From contig NZ_BQIP01000003.1 in the NCBI RefSeq assembly GCF_021602585.1, forward strand, positions 1-64,000: DNA of 64,000 bases, read 5' to 3'. A program made the translations under genes and the position numbers. Origin of the DNA: Pseudomonas faucium (lineage in GTDB: Bacteria > Pseudomonadota > Gammaproteobacteria > Pseudomonadales > Pseudomonadaceae). Positions 28,209 to 38,113 of the stretch are shown here, piece by piece. The stretch's first letter is position 1. Every line of letters starts with the position of its first letter. The notes beneath the pieces are model-generated. The model saw only the letters and a list, made by a program, of their open reading frames with translations. It had not been told where the DNA came from and ran no database searches.

Positions 28209-29816
28209 ATGCTACGAATCACCGAACTCAAGCTGCCCCTGGACCACCCCGATGAAGCGCTGCGCGAGGCCATCGTCGAGCGCCTGGGCATCCGCGACGA
28301 GCAATTGCTCAGCTTCAACCTGTTCAAGCGCAGCTACGATGCGCGCAAGAAGAACAGCGAGCTGCTGTTCATCTACACCATCGACCTTGAAGCGAGCAAC
28401 GAAGCCGAACTGCTGAGCAAGTTCGCCGACGACCGCAACATCGGTGTCGCGCCAGACGTCAGCTACAAGTTCGTCGGCCACGCCCCGCAAGGCCTCCAAG
28501 AGCGTCCGATCGTGGTCGGCTTCGGCCCCTGCGGCATCTTCGCTGGCCTCTTGCTGGCGCAGATGGGCTTCAAGCCGATCATCCTCGAGCGCGGCAAGGA
28601 AGTGCGCCAGCGCACCAAGGACACCTGGGGCCTGTGGCGCAAGAGCGTGCTCAACCCCGAGTCCAACGTGCAGTTCGGCGAAGGCGGCGCCGGGACCTTC
28701 TCCGACGGCAAGCTCTATAGCCAGATCAAGGACCCTCAGCACCACGGCCGCAAGGTCCTGGAAGAGTTCGTCAAGGCCGGCGCGCCGGACGAAATCCTCT
28801 ACATCAACAAACCGCACATCGGCACCTTCCGCCTGACCGGCATGGTCGAGCAGATGCGCCAGGACATGATCGCCATGGGCGCCGAAGTGCGCTTCCAGGA
28901 GAAGGTCAGCGACCTGCTGATCGAAGATGGCCAGCTGACCGGCGTGGTGCTCGAGAGCGGCGAACAGCTGCACTCGCGCCATGTGGTCCTGGCCCTGGGC
29001 CACAGTGCCCGCGACACCTTCCGCATGCTCCACGCCAAGGGCGTGTACATGGAGGCCAAGCCGTTCTCCGTCGGTTTCCGCATCGAACACCCGCAGACGC
29101 TGATCGACAAGGCGCGCCTGGGCAAGTACGCCGGCCACCCGAAACTGGGCGCGGCCGACTACAAGCTGGTGTACCACGCCAAGAACGGCCGCTCGGTGTA
29201 CAGCTTCTGCATGTGCCCGGGGGGCACGGTGGTCGCGGCCACCAGCGAACCGGGCCGGGTGGTGACCAACGGCATGAGCCAGTACTCGCGCAACGAGCGC
29301 AACGCCAACTCCGGCATCGTGGTGGGGATCGACCCCGAGCGCGACTACCCGGGTGGCCCGCTGGCCGGGATCGAGCTGCAGGAGCGCCTGGAAGCCCACG
29401 CCTATGTGATGGGCGGCAGCAACTACCAGGCACCGGCGCAGCTGGTCGGCGACTTCGTCGCTGGCAAGCCATCCACGGCCCTGGGCAGCGTCGAGCCTTC
29501 GTACAAGCCGGGCGTGACCCTGGGCGACCTCGCCCCGAGCCTGCCGGACTTCGCCATCGAAGCGATCCGCGAGGCGCTGCCGGCGTTCGATCGGCAGATC
29601 AAGGGCTACAACCTGCATGACGCGGTGCTGACCGGCATCGAGACGCGCACCTCTTCACCGCTGCGCATCACCCGTGGCGAGGATTACCAGAGCCTGAACC
29701 TCAAGGGGCTGTTCCCGGCGGGTGAAGGTGCGGGGTATGCCGGCGGGATTCTTTCGGCGGGTGTCGACGGTATCCGCATTGCCGAGGCAGTCGCGCGCGA
29801 CATGCTCGGGTTGTAA
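28209..29816 (+). CDS. FAD-dependent dehydrogenase, COG2509 family
   Basis: The 535-residue protein starts at MLRITELKLPL. An N-terminal alpha/beta domain (about 1-85) precedes the FAD-binding site VVGFGPCGIFAGLLLAQMG (near 97-115) and ILERG. Later blocks GEGGAGTFSDGKLYSQIKD and GAGYAGGILSAGVDG are shared by this uncharacterised oxidoreductase family. It is an FAD flavoprotein with probable NAD(P)H use; the substrate is not known. It is followed by a bidirectional terminator. Confidence 0.9.
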   Translation: MLRITELKLPLDHPDEALREAIVERLGIRDEQLLSFNLFKRSYDARKKNSELLFIYTIDLEASNEAELLSKFADDRNIGVAPDVSYKFVGHAPQGLQERPIVVGFGPCGIFAGLLLAQMGFKPIILERGKEVRQRTKDTWGLWRKSVLNPESNVQFGEGGAGTFSDGKLYSQIKDPQHHGRKVLEEFVKAGAPDEILYINKPHIGTFRLTGMVEQMRQDMIAMGAEVRFQEKVSDLLIEDGQLTGVVLESGEQLHSRHVVLALGHSARDTFRMLHAKGVYMEAKPFSVGFRIEHPQTLIDKARLGKYAGHPKLGAADYKLVYHAKNGRSVYSFCMCPGGTVVAATSEPGRVVTNGMSQYSRNERNANSGIVVGIDPERDYPGGPLAGIELQERLEAHAYVMGGSNYQAPAQLVGDFVAGKPSTALGSVEPSYKPGVTLGDLAPSLPDFAIEAIREALPAFDRQIKGYNLHDAVLTGIETRTSSPLRITRGEDYQSLNLKGLFPAGEGAGYAGGILSAGVDGIRIAEAVARDMLGL

Positions 29817-29850
29817 CTGCACCGCCGATGGGCCGTGACAGGCCCAACAA

Positions 29851-29885
29851 AAAACCCCGAACAGGCCAGGCCCGTTCGGGGTTTT
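29851..29885. terminator. bidirectional terminator
   Basis: AAAACCCCGAAC pairs with GTTCGGGGTTTT around an 11-base loop; U tracts exist on both strands. It serves the FAD dehydrogenase (plus) and the glycine-zipper lipoprotein (minus, stop at 29901). Confidence 0.9.
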
Positions 29886-29900
29886 GCTTTTCTGCAGCGA

Positions 29901-30365
29901 TCAGTGAGTGACGCGGCTGGTACCGTCGACAGTCATGATGCGCACGCGCTCGCCAACGCGGAAGATTTCGTTCTGCTGCACGGCCTGCACATAGGCGCGC
30001 ATGCTGCCGTCGTCTTCACGCACGGTGATTTCCACACCCTGGGTGCGGGTCAGGCCTTCTTCGGCGGCGGAACCGGCCAGGCCACCGGCCACGGCACCGA
30101 TCACCGCGGCGACGATGCTGCCACGGCCACCACCCACGGCGCTGCCGGCGACGCCGCCGACGATGGCGCCAGCACCACCGCCGATTGGCGTCTTGGTGCC
30201 TTCGATCTTGACCGGGCGCAGGGATTCGATGGTACCCATGCGCACGGTCTGCACGCGGCGGGCCTCATCACGGGAGTAGCTGTCGCCAGTCAGGCTCGAG
30301 GCACAGCCCCCCAGCAACAGCGACATGGTGGTGAAGGTCGCCACCAGCAAAGCGGATTTACGCAT
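29901..30365 (-). CDS. glycine-zipper outer-membrane lipoprotein, SlyB-like
   Basis: The 154-residue protein starts at MRKSALLVAT with GGAG upstream and has lipobox LLGGC (Cys21). The middle is a glycine-zipper 2TM segment (GGGAGAIVGGVAGSAVGGG, then AVIGAVAGGLAGSAAEEG). The C-terminal domain (about 110-154) is the SlyB/Pcp-type beta domain. Such lipoproteins stabilise the outer membrane, and SlyB is PhoP-controlled in enterics; control here is not visible. Confidence 0.9.
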   Translation of the reverse strand: MRKSALLVATFTTMSLLLGGCASSLTGDSYSRDEARRVQTVRMGTIESLRPVKIEGTKTPIGGGAGAIVGGVAGSAVGGGRGSIVAAVIGAVAGGLAGSAAEEGLTRTQGVEITVREDDGSMRAYVQAVQQNEIFRVGERVRIMTVDGTSRVTH

Positions 30366-30570
30366 GGGTAAGTCTCCATAAATTTCAGGTGTCCATTAGA
30401 CGCCGCACCCAGGCAACTGTCACGACACTGAGGTAACAAATTTATTTTCATTCAGCACCGGTACAGCTAGCACAGGCTATCCCCCAGGCCTTGAATGTCA
30501 GACCAAGAATAGCCATGGATTACTGCATCGTCGTGCGCGAGGCCAGTGCGGCCCTGGACGGGTAAGGTAT

Positions 30571-30592
30571 GAAAAGGGCCGCAATGCGGCCC
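30571..30592 (-). terminator. Rho-independent terminator of pdxH
   Basis: On the minus strand GGGCCGC-ATT-GCGGCCC is followed by TTTTC. It lies 10 bases past the pdxH stop. The remainder of the 236-base gap (30366-30601) holds the promoter region of the SlyB-like gene and no gene. Confidence 0.85.
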
Positions 30593-30601
30593 CCAGAGGT
30601 T

Positions 30602-31249
30602 TCAGGGTGCCAGCCGCTCGCGCAGCCATTGCCCATCGACCAGGCGATAGTTCAAGCGGTCATGCAGCCGGCTGGCGCGGCCTTGCCAGAACTCGATGCG
30701 CTCGGGCAGCAGGCGGTAGCCCCCCCAATGCTCGGGGCAATGGGGTTGGCTGTCGGAGAAACGCGCCTCGGTCGCCTTCACCAACCCTTCCAGCTCTTCG
30801 CGGCCGGCAATCACCCGGCTCTGTGGCGACGCCCAGGCGCCCAGGCGGCTGCCCAGTGGGCGCACCTGGTAGTAGTCGTCCGACTCCTTGGCCGTGACCT
30901 TCTCCACCCGCCCCTCGATCCGCACCTGGCGCTCCAGCGCCGGCCAGAAGAAGGTCATGGCGGCGAAAGGGTTGGCCAGCAGCTGCTGGCCCTTGGCACT
31001 TTCGTAGTTGGTGAAGAAGGTGAACCCGCGCTCATCGAGCCCCTTGAGCAGCAGTACGCGGCAATGGGGGCGGCCTTCGCCATCGACAGTGGCGATGGTC
31101 ATGGCATTGGCCTCCACCGGTGGCTGCTCGGTTTTCACCGCATCGGCAAACCACTGGTGAAACAGAGCGAACGGCTCACCCGGCGCCTGGGCTTCGGCCA
31201 GGCCATCACGGGTGTAGTCGCGGCGCATATCGGCCAGGGATTGGGTCAT
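30602..31249 (-). CDS. pdxH: pyridoxamine 5'-phosphate oxidase
   Basis: The 215-residue enzyme (E. coli 218) oxidises pyridoxine/pyridoxamine 5'-phosphate to pyridoxal phosphate with FMN. Family blocks include [22 protein letters not shown] (positions 43-64), [13 protein letters not shown] and the C-terminal signature near [11 protein letters not shown]. The start ATG has AAGGAAA upstream. It is 19 bases downstream of the OmpA-tail gene and may share its transcript. Confidence 0.97.
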   Translation of the reverse strand: MTQSLADMRRDYTRDGLAEAQAPGEPFALFHQWFADAVKTEQPPVEANAMTIATVDGEGRPHCRVLLLKGLDERGFTFFTNYESAKGQQLLANPFAAMTFFWPALERQVRIEGRVEKVTAKESDDYYQVRPLGSRLGAWASPQSRVIAGREELEGLVKATEARFSDSQPHCPEHWGGYRLLPERIEFWQGRASRLHDRLNYRLVDGQWLRERLAP

Positions 31250-31268
31250 GGCTGCGTTTCCTTGACGA

Positions 31269-32264
31269 TCAGTTGGTCTTCGCAGGGCTGTTGGCGGCTA
31301 CCTTCTTGTCATCGGCAGCTTTCTTGGCGACGGGCTTGGCAGCAGGCTTGGCCGGCGCGGCTTTCTTCTTCGCGGTGGCCTTGGCTGCAGGCTTGGCTGC
31401 GGCTTTCTTCGAGGCTGGCTTGGCAGCGGCCTTGGCGGCGGGTTTGCTTTCCACAGCCTTGGCAGCCGGCGCCTTGGCATCCTGCACGGCAACCATGGCG
31501 GCCGGGCTCGGTGCCGGCGCGGCCTGCTGGTACTTGGCCAGCAGCGCGACCATGGTGTTCTGCGGGGTCAGCAGCATTTCAACGCGGCGGTTGAGGGCAC
31601 GGCCTTCCGGGCTGTCGTTGGCGGCGCGGGGCATTTCTGCGCCCATGCCTTTGAGGGTCAGGCGGTCACGCTGCAGGCCGCTCAGGCGGAAAATCGCCGA
31701 AACCGAGGCGGCGCGCTCCAGGCTCAGCTTCTGGTTGGCAGCTGCCACGCCACTGCTGTCGGCATGGCCGAGTACCAGCACTGCAGTCTTGGTGTCGCCT
31801 TCGACGGTCTTGGCCACCCGGGTGATCGGGCCCAGGCTCATCGGCAGCAGCATGTTCGGGCGATCCGGGTTGTACGAACCGTCGACAGGGATGGTCACCG
31901 CCAGCACGTTGTCGCGGCGCTCCAGTTGCAGTTTGCTGTCCTTGATGGCTTCGCGCAGCTTCGGCTCGTACTCGTCGAGCCAGGCCTGGGTGGCCTTCTG
32001 GTCGATCTTCGGTACCACCGGGCCCTTGGCCTGCTTGTCGTCACCACCGAATGGCCACCACCAGCGGCTGGCGCTTTCCGATTTGGCATCGGCCTTGGCG
32101 ACATTCTCGTTGACGGCCTGCTTCACTTCCTGCTCGGCAACCTTGTCCGAACCGAAGGGCCACCAGCTGCTGGTCTCGCCCATGGAGGTATCCTGGGAGT
32201 GGCTGGCGCAGCCGGTCATGGCGGCCATGCACAGGGCGAGTGCTAAGGTTTTATGTGAAGACAT
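31269..32264 (-). CDS. OmpA-family lipoprotein with histone-like Lys/Ala/Pro tail
   Basis: The start is placed at MSSHKTLAL; lipobox MTGC gives Cys18. The 331-residue protein has a linker (about 20-130), an OmpA peptidoglycan-binding domain (about 140-245, with LGHADSSG and LNRRVEMLL), and from about 270 a tail of AAKPA/KKAA repeats with over 15 lysines and almost no acid. The tail resembles AlgP and H1-like proteins, but here it follows an export signal. It may contact LPS, peptidoglycan or nucleic acid; this is inference. The repetitive coding could change length by slippage. Confidence 0.85.
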   Translation of the reverse strand: MSSHKTLALALCMAAMTGCASHSQDTSMGETSSWWPFGSDKVAEQEVKQAVNENVAKADAKSESASRWWWPFGGDDKQAKGPVVPKIDQKATQAWLDEYEPKLREAIKDSKLQLERRDNVLAVTIPVDGSYNPDRPNMLLPMSLGPITRVAKTVEGDTKTAVLVLGHADSSGVAAANQKLSLERAASVSAIFRLSGLQRDRLTLKGMGAEMPRAANDSPEGRALNRRVEMLLTPQNTMVALLAKYQQAAPAPSPAAMVAVQDAKAPAAKAVESKPAAKAAAKPASKKAAAKPAAKATAKKKAAPAKPAAKPVAKKAADDKKVAANSPAKTN

Positions 32265-32363
32265 CAGCGATACACCATGAATTAGAAAGAGTTTTTGCCA
32301 ACGCACTACAGGCATTGGCATTCAGGATAGACAAAGGGTGCGAGCAATACCCGCGTTACCCGA

Positions 32364-33509
32364 TCAAAGGCACGTACCCAGCACCCGGACCAGCTGCTGG
32401 GCCCTTGGGTCCATGAGCACGTATGGGCCCAGGGTGTTGACCACGAAACCGAAGGCCACATCGTGCTCGGGGTCGGCGAAACCGACCGAGCCGCCAGCGC
32501 CTGGGTGGCCGAAGGCACGGGCGCCGAGGCCGAAGGTGGCGTTGGCCACATCGGGCTGGTCGAGCATGCAACCCAGGCCGAAACGGGTCTGCGTGAGCAG
32601 GGTACGGTCCTCGCCCAGGCTGTGTTCGCGGGTCAGCTCGTCGAGCAGTTCGGATTCCAGCAGGCTGCCGTCCAGCAGGCCGGCATAGAAGCCGGCCAGG
32701 CTGCGGGCATTGCCGTGGCCGTTGGCCGCAGGCTGTTGCATGCGCCGCCACTCGGGTTTGTTGGTGCTGGTGAGGATCGCCGGCGGATTGGTGAAGGCGC
32801 GGGTAGACAGCGCTTGCGGCTCACGCATGGTCACCTGCAGCAGGCGCTGGGCCGCCGCATCGCCGGCATTGCCCTTGCCACGGGCGATATGCGCCACGCG
32901 ATGGAATTCTTCGTCCGCCAGGCCGACATGGAAGTCCAGCCCCAGCGGGCGGGCGGTGCGGGCGACAATCGATTCACCCGGGCCACGGCCATCGGCGCGG
33001 CGGATCAGCTCGCCAATCAGCCAGCCGTAGGTGATGGCGGCGTAGCCATGCTCGGTACCCGGCGTCCACCAGGGCGTTTCGGCGGCCAGGGCATCGACCA
33101 TCGCTTGCCAGTCGTACAACGCCTCTGCCGGCAGCAACTCGCGGATGGCCGGCAAGCCGGCGCGGTGGCTGAGCAACTGGCGCAGGGTGATGTTCTGCTT
33201 GCCGGCCTGGGCAAACTCGGGCCAGTAACGCGCCACCGGAACATCCAGGGCCAGCTTGCCCTCGCCCACCAGTTGCAGGGCGGTTACGGCCGTGAAGGTC
33301 TTGGTGCAGGAAAACAGGTTGGCGATGGTGTCGCTGTGCCAGGCCTGCTGGCCGTCCTTGTCGGCGCTGCCTGCCCACAGGTCGATCACGGTTTCGCCAC
33401 CGACCTGGATGCACAGCGCCGCACCGCGCTCCTGGGGATCATCGAACAATGCCGCGAATGCTTCGCGCACCGCCTCGAACTTCAGCTCATAGTGACCCTG
33501 GATCTGCAC
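32364..33509 (-). CDS. serine hydrolase of the beta-lactamase/EstB (family VIII esterase) type
   Basis: The 381-residue protein starts at a GTG (MQIQGHYELK). It has the SxxK catalytic motif in LFSCTKTFTAV (near 67-70) and the Tyr motif region YGWLIGEL (near 168). The C-terminal GHPGAGGS replaces KTG. There is no signal peptide, so it is probably cytoplasmic. Family VIII enzymes hydrolyse short esters, and some hydrolyse beta-lactams weakly. It is a single gene. Confidence 0.88.
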   Translation of the reverse strand: MQIQGHYELKFEAVREAFAALFDDPQERGAALCIQVGGETVIDLWAGSADKDGQQAWHSDTIANLFSCTKTFTAVTALQLVGEGKLALDVPVARYWPEFAQAGKQNITLRQLLSHRAGLPAIRELLPAEALYDWQAMVDALAAETPWWTPGTEHGYAAITYGWLIGELIRRADGRGPGESIVARTARPLGLDFHVGLADEEFHRVAHIARGKGNAGDAAAQRLLQVTMREPQALSTRAFTNPPAILTSTNKPEWRRMQQPAANGHGNARSLAGFYAGLLDGSLLESELLDELTREHSLGEDRTLLTQTRFGLGCMLDQPDVANATFGLGARAFGHPGAGGSVGFADPEHDVAFGFVVNTLGPYVLMDPRAQQLVRVLGTCL

Positions 33510-33631
33510 CCGCCTGTTCTCCGTACGACCTGGCTGGAAAAGGCGTGCATTGTTTCAGTAGTTAAGGGTTTTGCCTACTGGGCAGGGCCAGATGGTATTG
33601 CGGAATATTTTCCTCAATAGGGCGCGCCGGC

Positions 33632-35866
33632 TCATGGCGCCGGGTTCTCAAGCTGGCTGCGCAACTGGGCCACGGCTGCCTGGTTGCTCTTGCGCACGGC
33701 CTCGACAAACCCGGCATAAGGCACGTCGGTGATCGCCACCAGCCCCAGGTGGCCATTTTCGCCATCGAGCAAGCGGCCGCTGGCCGGCTGGTCGAGGTAC
33801 TGGAACCAATGCGCGCCGACGATCATCGGCTGGGCCAGCGCCGCCTTGAGGAAGGTGCCGTAGGCCGGCCCGCGGTCTTCCTCGCGCGCCACTTCCACTG
33901 GCCCTGGCCAGAATGGCCCGCGATCGCGGGAGCCGAACTGGAATTCGGACACCAGCACCGGTTTGTCCAGCTCGGCCAGGCGGCTGAAGTCGTAGCCATC
34001 TTCTGGCTTGAGGGTATAGAAGTTGAAGCTCAGCACATCGCAGAACTCCGCGCAGGCCTTGACCGCCTCGGGCGTGCTGACGGCGTAGCGGCCACCCAGC
34101 AGCAGGTGGTTGGGGGCATGCCACTTCAGCGAGTCGGCAATGGTCTTGAAGTAGGTTTGCGCGAACACCTGCTGGAAATACTGGTAATCCCGTTCGATTT
34201 CCGGGTGTTCGGGGCTCGGCAGCGGCGCCTCGAAGCCCGGGTCTTCCATCAGTTCCCAGGCCTGCAGGTCGATGCCCCAGGCCTTGGACAAGCCTTCCTG
34301 GTTGCGGTACTTGTCGCGCAACTGCTTGAGGAACGCGCGCTTGGCCGGTACGTCGGTGGTCAGGCGCAGGGTGCCGTAGGCCAGGCCATAGCGCGCCTTG
34401 GGGTCGTTGCCCGGCGCCGCCCAGGCCAGTTCGTTGTCGGCGAAGTAGCCAATCAGCCAGGGGTCGTCACGGTGGTCGCGGGCGGCGATGGCCACGGCGC
34501 GCTCGGTGGCCATGGCAAAGCGTGGGTCGAACGGGTCAGGCATGCGGCCCCACCAGTCCATGCCCGTGCTGATGCTGGCATAGTCGCCGACGATCGACAG
34601 CGGCAAGGTGTAGGGCACGCGCTTGGCCTGGGCCAACGCCGGGTCACTCCAGTTGCCCAGGGTGTTGAAGCCCCAGGCCTGCAGGCGATCGAGGGTGTGG
34701 GCCTGCCAGCGGCTGTTGTCCAGTGCCAGTGGCGGGCATTCGGCAGTCGGCTGCCCCTCCACCGGCGCGCACGGCTTGCCGTAGGTACGCTGGATATTGG
34801 CGGCATAGAAGTCGAACCAACGCCCCTGCTTGAAGCCGCGCCCCTGTGACGATGCGTTGCCATCGTCGTTGTTGCCCTCGCCATAGAAGGCTGCCAGCGC
34901 CTCGCCCTGCCCTGGCAAGGCCGCGAACATGCCCTCGCGACCGGCAACGTAGGTACGCCCGCCATCGGCGGCCACGGCATTCACGCCCAGGGAATAGAAC
35001 GGGTGCCCTTCCGGCGTCACCAGGTACCAGCGGCCATCACGTTTTTCGGTGCGGAAGAAGCCCTTGGCTTCGAACCCAGGCCCTGCCAGCACACCACCGT
35101 AGGTATCCAGCCCTTGCTTGGCGCGTTCGGCCAGCCAGCCCTTGAGTTGCTGCTGCTCGCGGGTGTCGGCGGCCTTGAGCTGATCGTCGCTGACGATTCT
35201 CTCGGGCCAGCGGCCACGGGTGGACTGGCCGTAGGCATCGATCAGCTCGTGGTAGGCCGCCTTGTAGGCCAGGTCGTCATCCTGGATACCGACCTTCTCG
35301 ATCAGCAAGTTCTGCGCAACCTTCGGCGCCGGAATGCTCAGGCTGACGGACACCACCTGCTTGAGGTCGATCTCGCCCGCACTGCTGGTCAACAACAGCC
35401 GCTGGCCCTGATACACCCAGGGCATCGGCGGCCCGGCACGCATGCCCTGGCTCAGCGGCGAGGTGGCCTTGAGCGGCACCATGACGGTTTGCGCAGGCCC
35501 TGCCGGCAGGTCGATGCGGCTGGTCAGGGTACGGCCGTCGCTGCCCAGCACGGTGACATCGACGGTCAACGCCCAATCCATGGCACTTTGCAGGCGCAAG
35601 GTGAGGAACTGCCCGGCAGACCAGTCCCACACCCCCGCCTGCGGGCTCAGGCGCAGGGTTGGCCGTTCGACCGGGTTGAACACCACACGCCGCAACACCT
35701 CGCCTTCACTGGTTTGCTCCGCATTGTACTGGGGCATGCCAGTGCCATCGGTGGCCACCGCGACCACCGAGGCCGGGCGCACGAAGCTGAACAGCGTCTG
35801 CTGGCCAGCCAGCAGCGGCGTGCTGAGCAACAGGGTAAGGACTGCGGGCAAGGTGCGACGGATCAT
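33632..35866 (-). CDS. secreted agarase-like glycoside hydrolase (GH50/GH42 clan)
   Basis: The 744-residue protein has a signal peptide (cut near TPLLAG-QQ). An N-terminal beta-sandwich, probably carbohydrate-binding (about 25-190), precedes a TIM-barrel (about 240-720). Glu479 in YFADNELAW is the likely acid/base and Glu641 in VSEFQFG the nucleophile, the clan GH-A pattern. GRWYLVTPEGHPFYSLGVN near 283 is typical of agarase-like enzymes. It cleaves a beta-galactan or related glycan, possibly a bacterial exopolysaccharide; the substrate is inference. Confidence 0.82.
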   Translation of the reverse strand: MIRRTLPAVLTLLLSTPLLAGQQTLFSFVRPASVVAVATDGTGMPQYNAEQTSEGEVLRRVVFNPVERPTLRLSPQAGVWDWSAGQFLTLRLQSAMDWALTVDVTVLGSDGRTLTSRIDLPAGPAQTVMVPLKATSPLSQGMRAGPPMPWVYQGQRLLLTSSAGEIDLKQVVSVSLSIPAPKVAQNLLIEKVGIQDDDLAYKAAYHELIDAYGQSTRGRWPERIVSDDQLKAADTREQQQLKGWLAERAKQGLDTYGGVLAGPGFEAKGFFRTEKRDGRWYLVTPEGHPFYSLGVNAVAADGGRTYVAGREGMFAALPGQGEALAAFYGEGNNDDGNASSQGRGFKQGRWFDFYAANIQRTYGKPCAPVEGQPTAECPPLALDNSRWQAHTLDRLQAWGFNTLGNWSDPALAQAKRVPYTLPLSIVGDYASISTGMDWWGRMPDPFDPRFAMATERAVAIAARDHRDDPWLIGYFADNELAWAAPGNDPKARYGLAYGTLRLTTDVPAKRAFLKQLRDKYRNQEGLSKAWGIDLQAWELMEDPGFEAPLPSPEHPEIERDYQYFQQVFAQTYFKTIADSLKWHAPNHLLLGGRYAVSTPEAVKACAEFCDVLSFNFYTLKPEDGYDFSRLAELDKPVLVSEFQFGSRDRGPFWPGPVEVAREEDRGPAYGTFLKAALAQPMIVGAHWFQYLDQPASGRLLDGENGHLGLVAITDVPYAGFVEAVRKSNQAAVAQLRSQLENPAP

Positions 35867-35947
35867 AGGGCTCAGGCTCTCCTTTCAGGCCCGCTCGGGC
35901 CCGCGACTGAGGGGTGGACAACGGGCCGCAGCAGCATGCTCCGGCCG

Positions 35948-38092
35948 TCAGGAAATCTCCCGCCGGAAGGGCGGCAGCGCATTGAGAATAGCCTTGCCGT
36001 AGCGCTGGGTGACCAGGCGCCGATCGAGCAAGGTGATGACGCCACGGTCCTGCTCGGTACGCAGCAGGCGGCCACAGGCCTGGATCAGCTTGAGCGAGGC
36101 ATCGGGCACGGCAATTTCCATGAACGGGTTGCCGCCACGGGCTTCGATCCACTCGGCCAGGGCCGCCTCGACCGGGTCGTCCGGCACCGAGAACGGGATC
36201 TTGGCGATCACCACGTGCTCGCAGTAGGCGCCCGGCAAGTCGACACCTTCGGCGAAGCTGGCCAGGCCGAACAGCACGCTGTGCTGGCCATCGTCGACCC
36301 GCGCCTTGTGCTTGTTCAAGGTTTCCTGCTTGGACAGGTTGCCCTGGATCAGCACCAGCTTGCGCCAATCGCGGTCCAGGCCGTCGAACACGTCCTGCAT
36401 CTGCTTGCGCGAGGAGAACAGCACCAGGGCGCCGCGGGCATCTTCGACGATGGCGGGCAGTTCGCGGATGATCGCCGCGGTGTGCCCGGCAGCATCGCGC
36501 GGGTCGGCCTTGAGGTCGGGCACCCGCAGCAGGCCGGCGTCGCCGTGCACGAACGGGCTGGGCACTACGCAGGTGACGGCATCGCGCGGCAAGCCTGAGC
36601 GCATGCGGAAGCGGTCGAACTTGCCCAGGGCGGTGAGCGTGGCCGAGGTCACCAGGGCGCCATGGGCCACGTTCCACAAGCTGCGGCGCAGCATCTCGGC
36701 GGCCAGGATGGGGCTGGCGTTGACTTCGATGTCGAACAGCGCGCCGCTTTCGGCCAACGTCAGCCAGCGCGCCATGGGCGGGCTGTCCTGCGGGTCTTCG
36801 GCGGTGAAGGCGGTCCACAGTTCCCAGTTGCCCTGGGCACGGGTGACCAGGCTGCCGAACAGCGGGTACCACTCCTCGGCCTGGTGGCTGGCGATGCCGA
36901 TGTTGACCTCGCCATCCATGCCTTCCTTGAGCAGGTCGGCCAGGCGCGTGAACAGGTCATTGAGACGGGAGAAACCCTTTTTCAGCTCGATGCCCACTTC
37001 ACGGATCTGCTCCGGCACCACGCCGCCTTCGAACCGGTAGCGTGGGCGCTCGCGCCCTTCGGTGTCCTCGCTGGGGCGAAAATCGGCGATCTGCTCGCAC
37101 AGGGTGAACATGAACTGCTGCTGGGTACGGATTTCCCGCGCCAGCTCCGGCACCTGCTCGATCAGCTTGCCCAGGTCGCCCGGCAGCGGGTGCTGGGCCA
37201 GCAGCTTGGTCAGGTTCTTGGCGGTCTGCTCCAGCCAGTCGGCGGTGGAACGCAGGCGAGAATAGTGGGCGAAATGGCCGATGGCCTTGTCTGGCAGGTG
37301 GTGGCCTTCGTCGAACACGTACACGGTGTCGCGCGGGTCGGGTAGCACCGCCCCCCCGCCCAGGGCCAGGTCGGCCAGGACCATGTCGTGGTTGGTGACG
37401 ATCACATCGACCTTGCCCATGCCTTCGCGCGCCTTGTAGAACACGCACTGCTGGAAGTTCGGGCAATGGCGGCCGGTGCACTGGCTGTGGTCGGTGGTCA
37501 GGCGCGCCCAATCCTGGTCTTCCAGGGCCTCGGGCCAGCTGTCGCGGTCGCCGTCCCAACGGTTGCCGGCAAGCTTCTCGATCATGCTGTTGAACAGCTT
37601 CTGGCTGCGCTCGTCCACTTCGATGTGGAAGCCCTCCTCCTCGAACAGCTGGGCGGTGGCCGACTGCGCGTGGCCCTCCTGCAGCAGGACGTCGAGCTTG
37701 GACAGGCACAGGTAGCGGCCACGGCCCTTGGCCAGGGCGAAGCTGAAGTTCAAGCCGCTGTTGCGCATCAGGTCGGGCAGGTCCTTGAAGACGATCTGCT
37801 CCTGCAGCGCCACGGTCGCGGTGGCGATCACCAGGCGTTTGCCGGCGGCCTTGGCAGCCGGAATCGCGGCCAGGCTGTAGGCCACCGTCTTGCCGGTACC
37901 GGTGCCCGCCTCCACGGCCACGACGGCAGGCTCGCCGGCACGGCGGCCTTCATCGTCGCAGGCGATGTCGCCGAGCACCTTGGCCACTTCGGCGATCATC
38001 AGGCGCTGGCCGTAACGCGGCTTGAGGCTCTTGGCTTCGAGAAAACGCGAATAGGCGCCCTGGATGGTGGCTTTGAGTTCGTTGCTGATCAT
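35948..38092 (-). CDS. dinG: ATP-dependent DNA helicase DinG
   Basis: The 714-residue protein (E. coli 716) is an XPD-type 5'-3' helicase with Walker A EAGTGTGKT (61-69). Its four Fe-S cysteines show as YLCLSK near 129 and CTGRHCPNFQQC near 200-211. DEGHH near 262 is its DEAH box, and motif VI is QACGRLLRTEQDRG near 675. It unwinds R-loops and D-loops and helps forks pass transcription. A LexA box 22 bases upstream of its start marks it as SOS-induced. Confidence 0.96.
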   Translation of the reverse strand: MISNELKATIQGAYSRFLEAKSLKPRYGQRLMIAEVAKVLGDIACDDEGRRAGEPAVVAVEAGTGTGKTVAYSLAAIPAAKAAGKRLVIATATVALQEQIVFKDLPDLMRNSGLNFSFALAKGRGRYLCLSKLDVLLQEGHAQSATAQLFEEEGFHIEVDERSQKLFNSMIEKLAGNRWDGDRDSWPEALEDQDWARLTTDHSQCTGRHCPNFQQCVFYKAREGMGKVDVIVTNHDMVLADLALGGGAVLPDPRDTVYVFDEGHHLPDKAIGHFAHYSRLRSTADWLEQTAKNLTKLLAQHPLPGDLGKLIEQVPELAREIRTQQQFMFTLCEQIADFRPSEDTEGRERPRYRFEGGVVPEQIREVGIELKKGFSRLNDLFTRLADLLKEGMDGEVNIGIASHQAEEWYPLFGSLVTRAQGNWELWTAFTAEDPQDSPPMARWLTLAESGALFDIEVNASPILAAEMLRRSLWNVAHGALVTSATLTALGKFDRFRMRSGLPRDAVTCVVPSPFVHGDAGLLRVPDLKADPRDAAGHTAAIIRELPAIVEDARGALVLFSSRKQMQDVFDGLDRDWRKLVLIQGNLSKQETLNKHKARVDDGQHSVLFGLASFAEGVDLPGAYCEHVVIAKIPFSVPDDPVEAALAEWIEARGGNPFMEIAVPDASLKLIQACGRLLRTEQDRGVITLLDRRLVTQRYGKAILNALPPFRREIS

Positions 38093-38113
38093 GGTCTGCA
38101 GGCGCCCGAAGGG

